From Drosophila persimilis (Eukaryota > Arthropoda > Insecta > Diptera > Drosophilidae): a DNA stretch of 64,000 bases. Positions 20,562-32,500 of the stretch are shown in pieces. The position numbers were made by a program, and so were the translations under genes. The notes beneath the pieces were generated by a model, which was given only the letters and a program-made list of their open reading frames with translations, was not told the origin of the DNA and did not search any database. Position 1 is the stretch's first letter, and each line of letters begins with the position of its first letter. The stretch is taken from positions 2,549,501-2,613,500 of the forward strand of contig NW_020825324.1 of assembly GCF_003286085.1 (NCBI RefSeq), read 5' to 3'.

Positions 20562-22817
20562 TTAGCTTGTCTTGAGTAGGCGAGGTATTTTCGATGGTTT
20601 GGGCAGCGGGACATCTTTACCACCCTGCAAGCGGTCTTCCATGATTAGCCAGCTGTCGTTCAACGCCTTGGTGGCCGACATGCGACGTCGTGGATCAGGG
20701 TTCAGCATGGGCTTCAAGAACGACACAAATTCGCAGGCAGCGTTCGTCCCCCACTTGTAGTCGTGGATTAGGACGGAGACCAGGTTGCGCTTCTCCAGAT
20801 GGGTAATGTGGAGCAGCTGTCCATCCGGCTGGAATATCTCCGACGAGTATATGCCCTGGTCAATGAGATACTGGGGAATGGGGCCGCACGTCTCGATGAT
20901 GTTTGCGACGTGCATCTCGTCACTGGTGGCCGAGTCGGTCGCCTTGCCGGGCTCAAAGAGGTAGTCGCCGGTGGCCAGCTCCCAGAACATGCAGGCAGCG
21001 CTCCAGATGTCTGCCGTTTCGTTGTAGCCAGCCCCAAGGATCACTTCCACGGCCCGGTACTCCCGGGTCTGTATGTCGTCCGTATAGTGATGGTCGAACC
21101 AACAGGCATTGCCCATGTCTGCAAGCTTCACGGACAACTTGCACGGGAACAGAGCCGGATCTCGGCGCGCGACTATGTTGCGGTCCCGCACATTCCCATT
21201 CGCATCCACCTTAGTCTCGGACAACCGATGTTTCCCCTGTTTTCCACCTTTTTGTCGAGCACTTCCGTTCTTCCACTTGCGGTTCGTCACTGGCGCCACC
21301 TTCGGCTGGTCCAGTTCTGCGGCACGATCGGCCTCCAGCACCTTCTCCTGGACGATGCGCATGAAAGCCACCGGGTTCTTGTAGAGAAGCTTCAACATTT
21401 TCGATCCCTTGGCCAGGCTCCTCTCCATGGCATCCGCGGCGTCAACGGCATCAGCGGCTGCATAATGGTGGTTGCCTGCTTTCAAACGGTTCTTTTTCTT
21501 CGCCGATCTAAAATCGACTGGCTCGCTGCTGTCGAAGGACTCGCAATCGAGGAGGAAGCATTTCATGGCATAGGCGGCGGCGTCGGTGTCCTTCTCCAAG
21601 TGACCGAAGCGCTCCAAGTGAAAGATGTCGTACTCCTCGAGGATCGTCAGACCGTCAAAGCTGAAGGGCATGAAGGGCAGCATCCCGGTCACACCCATGC
21701 CGGCGGTGGAAGGGCTGAGGAGACTGCGACTGGCCAGCTGTATTAGATCCTCAACTGCGCGCCGGCGCAGCAAACGGCGATGCGTCTCGAAGAAGCTGGT
21801 CGTGCGCTTGATATGTCCCCGAAGCCGCTTCTTGGCCGTTTTTGTCAGCTTGGCATCACTGCAGCGAGTCTCTTCCTCACGGCCGGGCGGCATGGCAGCA
21901 GGGAGGGGATTCGCTGGAGAGTCGTCAGTATGGCTGGTACGGCAGTGGGGCTTTCGGGTCGGAGTTTGCCTGGTGTGGGCCTCCAAATAGGTGTTGGCCG
22001 CCTCAGCGGCCTTGCTCCGCACATTAAGGTCGTCCGCCTCGAGCAGCACATTCTCGGGCTTGATGTCCGTGTGGATGATCCGGCACTGGCCGTGCAGATA
22101 GGCCAGGCCCTCCAGCACCTGACGGGCAATCTGCCGGACATTGTAGTTGGGTATACCCCGGTAGTTGGAGCGTTGGATCAGACAGAGCAGGTTCTGCCCG
22201 AGTACCTCGAACACCAGACAGTGGTGCGTGCCGTTCGGTCCGCTCGCAAAGAAGTTGTCCGTGAGCGAGACCAGGTGGGAGCGCAGTGCGTGCGACTCGT
22301 ACTTGGACACCTTCTTCAGCAATGTGATCTCGTCGCGCGCCGTGCCCGCAAAGTGTTCCGCCGATTTGCACACCTTGATGGCACAGTAGACCTCCGATTG
22401 CAGGTCGAAGCAGAGCCACACGATGGAGAAGTGGCCCCAGCCGAGCTTCTTCAGCACCACGTAGCGGTGGCTCAAGAGGTCGCCCAATCGCACCGGATGA
22501 TAGCCCCCCACGCAGTAGTCGCTCGCGTTCTCGTCCACCCCATTGGTTGTCGAGCTGCCACTGCAGCTACTGTTCTGGTCAAGGCCCACCTGGTGCACCG
22601 CGGCTTCGGACAAGCAGCTGGAGGACACGGTCTCCTCGGAGCAGAAGCTCAGCTCCTCATCACTGTTCTGTGCGTCCGATTCCTTCACCGAGCTGGAGCT
22701 CTTCCGCAGAGTCGCTTCAGTCTCGGGGTCGGACGCCGGAGAGGGCTGATCCACGGCTCCACAGTTCCAATCGTCGTTGTCAGGTTCGAAGTCACAGAAG
22801 TCCTCTTCGTCTGACAT
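20562..22817 (-). CDS. SRPK-family serine/arginine protein kinase
   Basis: A single coding exon of 751 residues from ATG 22817 (MSDEEDFCDF). A splice acceptor (GGCGTCTAG) ends near 22839, so a non-coding 5' exon lies upstream. The kinase is split as in SRPKs, which phosphorylate RS-domain splicing factors. N-lobe: glycine loop LGWGHFSIV (125-133), Lys148 in CAIK and Glu163; catalytic loop HTDIKPENVLL with Asp251. A ~300-residue spacer follows. Then ADMGNACWFDHHYTDDIQTR (metal-binding Asp567), the activation/P+1 segment EYRAVEVILG, and ETADIWSAACMFWELATGD. The motif is DMG where most SRPKs have DLG. The spacer is basic and poor in conserved motifs. The acidic N-terminus (DEEDFCDFEPDNDDW) resembles SRPK1-type N-termini. 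Probable D. melanogaster counterpart CG8565 (memory). Confidence 0.9.
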   Translation of the reverse strand: MSDEEDFCDFEPDNDDWNCGAVDQPSPASDPETEATLRKSSSSVKESDAQNSDEELSFCSEETVSSSCLSEAAVHQVGLDQNSSCSGSSTTNGVDENASDYCVGGYHPVRLGDLLSHRYVVLKKLGWGHFSIVWLCFDLQSEVYCAIKVCKSAEHFAGTARDEITLLKKVSKYESHALRSHLVSLTDNFFASGPNGTHHCLVFEVLGQNLLCLIQRSNYRGIPNYNVRQIARQVLEGLAYLHGQCRIIHTDIKPENVLLEADDLNVRSKAAEAANTYLEAHTRQTPTRKPHCRTSHTDDSPANPLPAAMPPGREEETRCSDAKLTKTAKKRLRGHIKRTTSFFETHRRLLRRRAVEDLIQLASRSLLSPSTAGMGVTGMLPFMPFSFDGLTILEEYDIFHLERFGHLEKDTDAAAYAMKCFLLDCESFDSSEPVDFRSAKKKNRLKAGNHHYAAADAVDAADAMERSLAKGSKMLKLLYKNPVAFMRIVQEKVLEADRAAELDQPKVAPVTNRKWKNGSARQKGGKQGKHRLSETKVDANGNVRDRNIVARRDPALFPCKLSVKLADMGNACWFDHHYTDDIQTREYRAVEVILGAGYNETADIWSAACMFWELATGDYLFEPGKATDSATSDEMHVANIIETCGPIPQYLIDQGIYSSEIFQPDGQLLHITHLEKRNLVSVLIHDYKWGTNAACEFVSFLKPMLNPDPRRRMSATKALNDSWLIMEDRLQGGKDVPLPKPSKIPRLLKTS

Positions 22818-25800
22818 GTCTGCTGGCCCGCTGGAGCACCTAGACGCCAAATGCACACAAGATATTTAGTCTTAAAGGGAATTCCTCTCAAATAACTACT
22901 AAATACGTTCCGAAAAATATGGAAATTTGTGCCACAAAATAGTTGTAGGCAACCTGAAACTAATCTGAAACAAAGCAAAAATGACTAATGGCACAAAAAC
23001 ACGTATGATCTGGTTACTTGTGATCCGAAGGTACTTTTGCTAAGGCTAAGGCTAACAGATATCCGAGCACCTCAAACAGATCGGACAGATGGGACTAGGC
23101 TCTTTCGGGTATAGGTGTTATAGATCTTTCTATAGACAGGGCTGTGGTAAATATTGGTTGTATTACCTTTGAATGGATGGTAGAACGACCAGAACTGGCT
23201 AATAATCGTGCGGTACGAGTACACTACAATGTTGAATAAGATCGATCCTCCCTAAAATAAGAAGAAATGCAAAGATGATTAAGGAAAGGAAGTAGTACCT
23301 ACAAATATACTCACTGTCTTATTCGTTCCTTATATGCATGAAGACATTGATTTTTTCCGCTTTAGAGAGTGGTGTTTTGATGTGGCGGCTGAAAGTGCCT
23401 GTAGGCAAATAACAAAACTGGGAAACCCAATCCCCAATGAAAGTTTGGAACCAGGCCTCCTACTTAGGACTGAATTTACAAAAAAATAATATCATATAGA
23501 TTGTTTATGAACGGCCACTTCGATGTGGAATGTGTGTTGCAGTTGCAATTGCGGGAATTGGATTGGGAGTGGGACCGGGTATGGGGTGTGCTTTTGTGCG
23601 AGTGCATTGATCTGGAAAATGCCATTTAAGGCAACAAAGCGGCAATACCAAAACATATAACCAGTTTACAGTGCCGGCGAAGGGATTATAAAGGATCGTT
23701 AAGTTGTTGCGAAATGCACATAGGCCCCGGAGTCAGCGGGATGCCGGACGACGGATGCCGCATTACAACCGGAATCAAAGTCTGAATCCGAATCCAAATC
23801 CAAATCCAAGCCGGAATCACATCCACTCCGTCCAGTAGGTGTCCGTCTCAGGTGTGTCATCGATCGGAGAACAATAGCTTCCATTGAGGGTCTCTCATTC
23901 GGATATGTTTGTATTTTGATTGCCAGCTTAACAACTTTTTTGTCCGTCTTTTTTAAGAGTGAAATTTCCCAAAAAAAAATATGAAAGAAATGTTACCCCT
24001 GCCGGGCGAATTTTCTCCACTTTTTACAGTCGATATTTGCTCAGTTGTTTAAATAAATTTTCCGCTTAGGGTTGCTGCGCGACCTACTGTTTGCACACAA
24101 TGGATTTCCATGCGTTTTGGGCTTAAGTGAAAATGCCTTGTCAAATATTTATGAAAGAATCGATTGCGTGGAACGGGGGGGCTGAGTACGAGTATCTCTC
24201 TCGGGGGCCAGGGCCCCGAACGACAAGCCCAGAACTTCAGAGTTGCGACCTGTGTGCGTGGCTGTGTCTGTGTGGAAAAGCGTTCGTTCCCAGGCGCGAC
24301 GGCGCGCCTGCGCGTCTTCAACCCTTACCCTCACACCCTTTTCCTGGGCCATTTACCGCTTTTTTATGAAAATCTTGTTTGTAATTAGGGAGTTTTCCTT
24401 ATCATTTTCCGAATGCCCTTGGCATTGTTTCTTTACCAATTAAGCGTCATTTTCAAGTGTCCCGTTTGGGTGAAATACACATCTATTTGCCTAGGCAGCA
24501 CTTTCGTGCCGCGAAAAGAGGCGGACGGAGAGGCGTTTTGAATTTCACTTATTCACATATAACTGGTTGCCTCCTAATGAACTGTTTATGTGCACACAAT
24601 GGAATGGAAATGAACATAAATTAATGGTAATTTTCCCCTTTTTCCGAGGGGCCAAGCGCAAAGCTTATTCTGTTCTTTTTTACATTTTTGTGGGTGGTTC
24701 AGCGCCCCTGGCAGCTGGAAAAATCGCGATTGCACACAAAGAGCATTATAATTTAGACACACACTTTTTCCAGTAGTTTTGGTGTTAATTTGAGACACGC
24801 ATTGGAGAATATAAGCAGCCAATCCGAGATCCACATTGCACTCAAAGGCAGAGAATGAACGATTCACAATCTAGAAGTTCCACCATGTGGCAGGTTACAG
24901 GTGCTGCGAACTGGTTCATTTGGAGAGCCAAAGAGCAGCGCAAAATCGTGTGACTCAAAGAGAATTCTACCGGCTAATTCAATTCACACAATACACAAAG
25001 TGCCACAATAAAAATTAACAAGAATGCTTAGCAGTTTTCAAGTGTAAGCTCTTTGCGCTGGGCCACTCCGAACAGCTGATTCGATCTAGTTTTAGTTCAC
25101 GCGCTGCAAATGTAAATAATGGGAGCTGGGTAGAGGTAATTGGCACATTTTGCAGCATTTTGGGCAATGGCCCGAACAATAGATGTGGCACACAGTCTGC
25201 CGGAACGGGACGGGACGGGACGGGACGGGACGGCAGCTGCTGCATCATCGATTGGCACAACAAAGAATGCGACGCATGCCACACACTGCACTGCGAAAAA
25301 AAGGAAAGGAGCGGAGAGGAACGGAAAGAGAAAAGGAAGAAGGTCGCCCAAGAAAACAAAAAAAACGATGCTGCAGGAGTAGGCGCAATAACTGCACATT
25401 GACATTGGAGGAAGCGCTGGCTGACTGCCCCGAACAATGGAAAAGTGAAGAATCTCCCAGAGGACAGCTGTCTGCCACAGGGCAGAACGTCTCCTTCAAG
25501 CAGGCATCTTCAGGGTATGTACGTCTACAGGGTATGTGATTTGATTGTGCAACTAAGTGTAGCAACACTAATGGGCTTTCCACCAGCGGCGGCAGGGCAG
25601 CGGCAGCATCGCCAGGGGCAGGCATTACGCGCGACTACGCGGTCAATTGGTAATTGGATTAGGGCAGCCGGGCAACCCTTCCGCCCAGCATCCAGCATTC
25701 AGTGAGCCATGCAGCGGCAGTGACGATGAGCCGATGTTGACCCTGTGACCCGACGGCGACCCCTTCCTTGGCTGTGGGCTAATCAAGAGGGAGCTGGCCC

Positions 25801-28800
25801 TTTTGCTGCCTTCGCTGCCAAGGAAAACACGGAAATTAATTAAGAAAACAGAAAGTATCCGTATCTGACAGCAGACGCAGCCGCAGCCACAGCAACAGCC
25901 ACAGCGTCAGCCTCATCGCAGCTCTCGGCTTCCCCGGCATCCCTGGCTTTCCCGGCTCTAGGCTGTCCATCAAGGATGATCCCCGCATGGCTGCGTACCC
26001 GCGGCAGTGTCCCATCTAGTGTCCCGTAGCGGATTTTTATTACATGTAAGTTATTTACGCACACATCAGTGCATCACGTATCAAATGTTCTTTTCCCATT
26101 TAAGGAATTTACATATTCCCTGACCTGACCCTTTTACCGACCGAATCGCCAAGGGGCTGGGCTGGCCTGCCCTCCTGGAAGAGCTTGGAGTACATCTTGA
26201 GGAATCCATCCATCCATGTATCCCAGCTGCCGATCGTTGTGGGAACGCCAGTCTCCAGCGGAGATCTGGAGCAGCACCGTTGATGATTGGAAATCAAATT
26301 GTGGGAAACTTCTGTGTGGGATGATGTCGTACCCACCAGTCATCGGGTATCCTCCAGTCATTTATCATATCTGTTGGCGGCAGGATATGCGACAGGATGT
26401 GACTGGGCATAAACGGTGCCCGCAATCATTACCGCCAACCGCATCCTGGTGTCATCTCGATACTGCGCATAAAAAGGAAGGCGAAACAAAGCGCCATTGT
26501 CGTGCTCCAAAAAACGTAGCGAATGGGCCACCGGATCGGCCAGAAACAGGAGCAGGATGCGCAGGCAGCTGCTGCAGACCGACCGCAAAGTTCGCGCCCA
26601 TGTCCCGGCCGCTGTAATCCTTTAACTGTCACCAAAACAAACACAAACAGAGCCCACAGGATACAGGACACAGGACTGACCTCTTCATTATAATATGAAT
26701 ACGGCGACAATCTGTGCCGGGTCATGCCGCACCGCGCCGCGCCGCGCCGCGCTGCGATCAGGGCGGTTCAGCGAATCGGAAAATTATGCAACGCTCTCCG
26801 GCTTCTCAGGACACTGGATTAGCGGCAAGGAGTCGCCCGACTGACCCCTGCGCCTGCTTTTATTGCTTTGTGTCGGACAATTGATTCTGTGACATACATT
26901 TCGGTGTAAACAGCTTTGGTCAGCTTCCCGGCAATCGACGCGACTCTACCTGGGAAAATAGAGTCCTCAATGCCCGCCCTGCTCACTGGACGGGGCATAA
27001 ATCACGGGAATCCCAGGGCTGTCCGGCAGAGTGCTCTCTATTTATACGGATCGCTTCAATCAACAATGGCCCAGTGATATATGGTCCATGCATAATGGTA
27101 ATCTATAATAATTACATCCATCTGTGTGTTATTATAGCTCCAGTGCCCGTCGAGTGTCCTTTCAATGGAATAAATATGGATAGATTAAGGTCGATTAATG
27201 GGTGTAATTGTTGCATCATAGCTTGATTTATATACATTTTATTTAGGCTATTTATGGAAAGACTGTTGTTACTCTTGCTTAAGTATAAGGAATGAGAAGT
27301 ACCTTAAGAATATTCGATATATTATGGATATAAGTCACACGGCATATAGAACACTATATTTATAGATTTATAGATGGAGCTATAGGTGCTATAGTTTTCA
27401 AATTATAGTGTGGAGTGTGAGTATTCATAAAGCTATGAACAGACTACAGACTACAACCGCATGGCAATCAAATTGAGAGCTCTATGCGGCCTGGAAAGGT
27501 GGTCCCTGTGCTCTACCCAATCTCTACCCAAATGGCTTCAATGGCAATTTGACCCTGCCCTGCTTCCTGTCCGTCCACGCCCACGACCCAGCCTTGACTC
27601 TGCCACAGGCACCGGCACAGATACGGGGCCACTGGTGTATACTGACTGGGTGGAAACATGCCACAAATACATTAGAATGCACTCAATATGCAAACCGTGT
27701 ACAATAATTGAAAACTGTCAGCGTCTGACAAATTTCCCTGTCGTAAAACCTGGCGTGTAACCCTAAATTAACCCCAAAAGTCAAGGGCACGACATATGTG
27801 GGTTGGAAGTGAAATTTCCGAAAGTCATAAACTTGCGATCGACATCGACAGTGGCAGGCAGGTCCTTCTAGTGTCCTTCAGGGTTGTGTTAATGTGTGAG
27901 GCGCGTGGGTTGCCCTAGGAATCGTGGGCTGTGCTCTGGAGGGTGGCATTCGGGTTGCAATTTGCTGATAAACATCTAGCGGTGTATTTTTGACAGTTTA
28001 TCATTATGCCGGCGAGCGGACCGATGCCGGACCCCCGCCTGGGGGTTGTTCTGCTCTTTTCCTGGCCATGGGTCAGGTCAGGGGATCATTACAGTGTAAA
28101 CATTTGTACAATTTGTATTTAATTGATTTTCTGCACTGACAGTGGCGCAAGTTTTCCGTCATTAGCAGATCCAGTTCCGATATGTGGGACCTTAGCATTT
28201 GTGTGATTAATGCACGCCCCAGACGACGTCGACGACGACGACGGCGATGACCGGGCTCCTGTGGCCCGGTCCTTCCACCGGTAGGTTCTCACGTCTCTGA
28301 TCTTAGCATCTCGAGGGTCCTAGGACGCCAGGCTCCTATTGTGTTTCCTTATGGCTGCACACGACGCGCCAAAAAAGCGAAAATTCGCACACTCTCCGGA
28401 GATTTATTATTGGGCAAACACGCAAACACGGTGCCGCAGGAGCAGGAGCATAAATCTCAATCTGTCGGGCCAAAGGGGAAGCGGAGAAATGCGAAATGCG
28501 AAATGCCAAATCGAAAACGAAATCATTGTGCCGAAATCAAAATTGAAAAAATTTAACCGCAAATTAGGCAATAAACAATGGCTAAAGCGGTCACGGGTTA
28601 ATACGTTTAGCATCAGGCAGACACGACCTCCGAGGGTCGCAGCCGCCACACAAAAGGGTTAAGGGTGTGTTCCCCTTCTCTCCCGCTCCCTCCACAAACT
28701 TTAAACGTGTGCAAAAATATTGTAAATCCATGTCGATGCTCCAGTTATTTGGCTTTTGGGAAAATGTTTCCGATCCAGACTCGACGCATCAAATATTTCA

Positions 28801-29500
28801 CATACATATGTATGCACCTCCTGGTAGAGTGGGGTTTATCCCATAAGGTGGTGCCAATGCACACATGCATACCTCTGTACAAAGAAAAGACACAAAATCG
28901 GAGTGCACTACGGAGCATAGCTTCAGCAGTCCCCATAATTGAATCCAATCCATCCATCAGACGTAAAATTTATGTAGATTTTTGCAGTAAACCCCAAGTC
29001 ACGGCTGCGCAAAGCAAGAACCCTAACCTAAAAGCACACGCGTGCGCGGATGCCGCTGCTGCCACGATTTGCGGCAGAAGTGGCATTTTGTGGGAAATCC
29101 CAGCCTGTTGGCTTTTCCGCAGTGAAATAAAGCTGGTTGCATCAGCAGAATGTGCACGTGGACGCGCGCAGTCTCATTTCACCCAGAGATATTTTCGCAC
29201 AGCTTCTGCTCTCTCTCTCTGGCACTTGTCCAAGCCCACGCACGAGCGAGAGGGCCGATGCACCGACCACAAGCAGCTTCAGCAATGCCATTCGCACACA
29301 CACAAAGCCCAGCACGGCACACATACGGGGGCATAGGGGCTGGCGGTGTGCGTGTAAGCGCTGGCAATGCTGCGCAATGGAGAAAATAAATGAGCGAACG
29401 CAAATGTTTGTTTAATTGGTTTATTTAGCCTCTAAGCGATTGCAAAGTTAAGAGATTCATAGTATTTTGTAAATTGGTTGAAAATATCACAAATTCCTGA
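22818..29500. other. gene-poor DNA, left part
   Basis: I find no supportable gene. The first ~100 bp hold the kinase 5' UTR and splice acceptor. Notable tracts: a GAATCC/CAAATC array at 23769-23818, an (ACGGG)n array at 25205-25233, a (CGCGC)n-type array at 26728-26755, and a (GACGAC)n tract at 28226-28246. Long open frames here (for example 28665-29336) are composed of repeats and lack domains. Confidence 0.4.
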
Positions 29501-32500
29501 AAAGAACATGCGCAAAAAATGAAAAAACTGTGAAAAAAAGCAAATATGAAAACTTACTCGTAGAGGCGTGGGGGGGGGGGGCTACCCGAGTCCTAATTAG
29601 AACCATCGACATCCCTCAGTTCGGCGTCGTCAGTCCAATAATGGTGCTCGGTCTGGGTCTGGGCCTCCACCTGGGGCTGGGCCTCCGTCTGGGTCTGCAC
29701 GATATGCATGTGACATTCGCGTTTGACGAACCACTTCATCATATAAATGCCTGCGGATTGGAGATTCATGACGAATTCGAGGGCCAGCCACCCGGGAATA
29801 ACTTACCAATCACGTCCAGCAACTGCTGGCCCATTACGAAAAAGTAATTGAAATTAAAGAAATGAAGCATCTTGAACTTGCAACCTTGTGCGAAGACGTC
29901 GAGAAATGCGAAAGGCGGAAGTCGGGTGTCTCGCCGAGTTGACAGGTTTGACAGGTCGCTGGCTTCCAACAATCGCAGGCCTGATTTTCGCATATCGATG
30001 TTTCTGCAGCTTGCGGCTAATCAATTACGCAACTTGAGTAAAAAGAGAGGGTATTCATTGCTCGATAACTTTACGTTTTATTCAAATTTAATTGCAGCCA
30101 TGCATTAATTTCTTCCCCGAAGGAACCTGATCGCCTCTGCGCGCCTGTCAAGCGTTTGACAAACTTCCACGGGGTTTCCCGCCCGACGGACTGGCATTGA
30201 TGTGCGGATCGACATGGGTCCCATGGCCATGCCTCAGTCCCATCCGGGACGGTCCTGGATGGGGAATGTCTGTCACGTCATTTGCATTTTTAACCCCTTT
30301 TCTTTGTCTAATGATGCACACAAGTCGCGACGTCTTTGCCGCCTTGCGGTCGCCTCTCCGTCTTCGAAGGGAGGCACACCACACCACACTGGCCGTGTCG
30401 ATTCCCCCTTGCCAGGGCGTCTGGCAGTTTGCGCCAAAGATTTATGGGCGACTGCGACAGAGACTTTCCCCGGCAAAAGACCATTTCCATTTGGGTTGCT
30501 TTATGCGTGGATTGATCCGTTCGCTGCCTCAAAGATTTCTGATATTTTGGTAATTTTCTTCACAATTAAATATGCAAATGCCCTCGCTAAGCGTTTGTTT
30601 GCAGGGCGTTTGGTATTGTCAATCGGCCCACAGAGTTCTCTGCCGGAGCAGGACGCATCCATCACCTTTTGCCCAGAGAAAACTGAACAAATCCCACAAA
30701 TTATGGAACACAAATCTAAGCAAAGATCCTGCATGGAATGGAACGATGATCAGCCAGAGAAGGTGGCGGAACTCAGCTCCACTTGACCACCGCTTGGAGG
30801 ATCCCCTTCCTTCCACAGAAGGGAGTTTCAGGATAGAGCAAAGGATTAACAGAAACTGCCAAGACATGCATGTGACTTTATTCTAGAGGAAGTTGGGGAT
30901 CTAGCCTGTAGTAGCCCGTCTTCCCCGTGATACAGGGGTTGCCTGAAAGATGAGATGTGATCTATGGCAAAGGACTATGACTCTATGAGATGCTTGAGAT
31001 TAGAATTTAGGGGATTTGCTTCAGCCGGAACCTGTGAATTTCGACAACTGAGATTAGCAAGATATGATCTCATTGCATCGCTCTGCTGAGCCTGGCTGCT
31101 GTCCGTGATCCCGTTTCAGTTCATCCAAGACGAATGCCGATTTCAATGGTGTGTCGTAAGCCACAGTTTGGACTAATTAAGTGTCGAAAGGATTACCAAC
31201 GCCTACCCACGGAGATGGTGATTTACGACCTGCTACCTGTATCCTGCATTCTGTAGCTGTGTGTGTCCACCCTCGATCCTCGGATCCTCATTAGCATGAG
31301 CCACCTGAGGTGTGGATCTAATGCGTCCGACTTGGGCTCAGCGCGTGTGCCATTCATTGCGGATCACTGAGAGGAAGGACCGCCATTCATGTTCATTCAG
31401 AGACCTCGTCCCATTCTGATTTGCTAATCCTTTCCTTTTGTGTTGCATGGAAACTCATTTAGGCTTAGTCCGCCGCCAGGGAGACTGCTTTCGTATTGCA
31501 GGCGAATCTTGGCGACAATCTCGGCCAGGGCAAGAATCCTTTCATGCCGTAAGCATTGCCATTGCCGCCGCCTGATCCTGCCGGTACTGCAGCTGCATCG
31601 TGGGCGCTGCCAGTGTCGTGCATTTGCATCTGGCTTAAGGAGGGAGCAAATCTTAAGACCTCCTTTGTGTGCTCAGAGCTCCTTTGAATAGAGTCCTGCC
31701 ACAAACAGCTGTCCGCCGCCTGCCAGTGATTGACACGGCCAGAGACGAATGGTATCCCAATCTTTGTCGTCTGGGCCTGTGTTTGCCTTTGCATAACATC
31801 CATTATGTCTTTATATGGGTGTATTCAAATGATGGGCAGCGCAGCCTTCCACTGCGCCTGTCAGCTGTCTGCTGTCCGCTATCCGGTGTCCGGTGCCCGT
31901 CGGTCACGTGCCCACGTGTGTCCACTCGGGGGCACCGGCACCTCAATTTTGGGCACATCAAACGCGCGACTAACTCCTGTAATTGGCCCTCTCTCCTCCG
32001 CCCCGTCCCACGGCAGCTTATCGTAATTGGATCTTGCTTTTACTCTGGGACTCTGCTCAGCTCTGCTCTGCTCTGCTATTTTGACTATGTCATGTCACAT
32101 GTTGCAAGGAACCAAGGAACCAAGGAACCAAGCCGGCACAGCGGCAGGGAAAGATACTCACGCGTATCGATGTCCCCAAGGAAAACATCAGTGTCCCTTC
32201 GCGACCAAGGGCTCTGCCCCTGATCGAAGGAAAGTCGAGGAGTCGAGAGTCGCAGACCCTTGAGCAATTTATTGCTCAATTTATATTTGCTTAGACTGCC
32301 AATAGTTCAATAATTCATAAATGCAAGGAGCCTATCATGTGTCTCCTGGGAATTTGCATAAATGCGATTTGCATAAGGCAGCTGCCGCCTCGTCCCGTCT
32401 TGTCAGGGGTAGGGCCCTGCCCGGCCCTGCCCGTCCCAGCCCTGCCGTGTCCTGACTTTGCCTCCTTGGCTCCTTGGCGCGACGCGAAAGGTGTGAGGCC

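Noticed and set aside
21780..22814. 344-residue plus-strand frame opposite the kinase gene
   Set aside because: Antisense shadow; the kinase frame carries all catalytic motifs.
28665..29336. 223-codon plus-strand frame in the gene-poor region
   Set aside because: No domain, no homology I recognise, Ala/His/Ser-rich with repeat composition and no matching splice or promoter signals.
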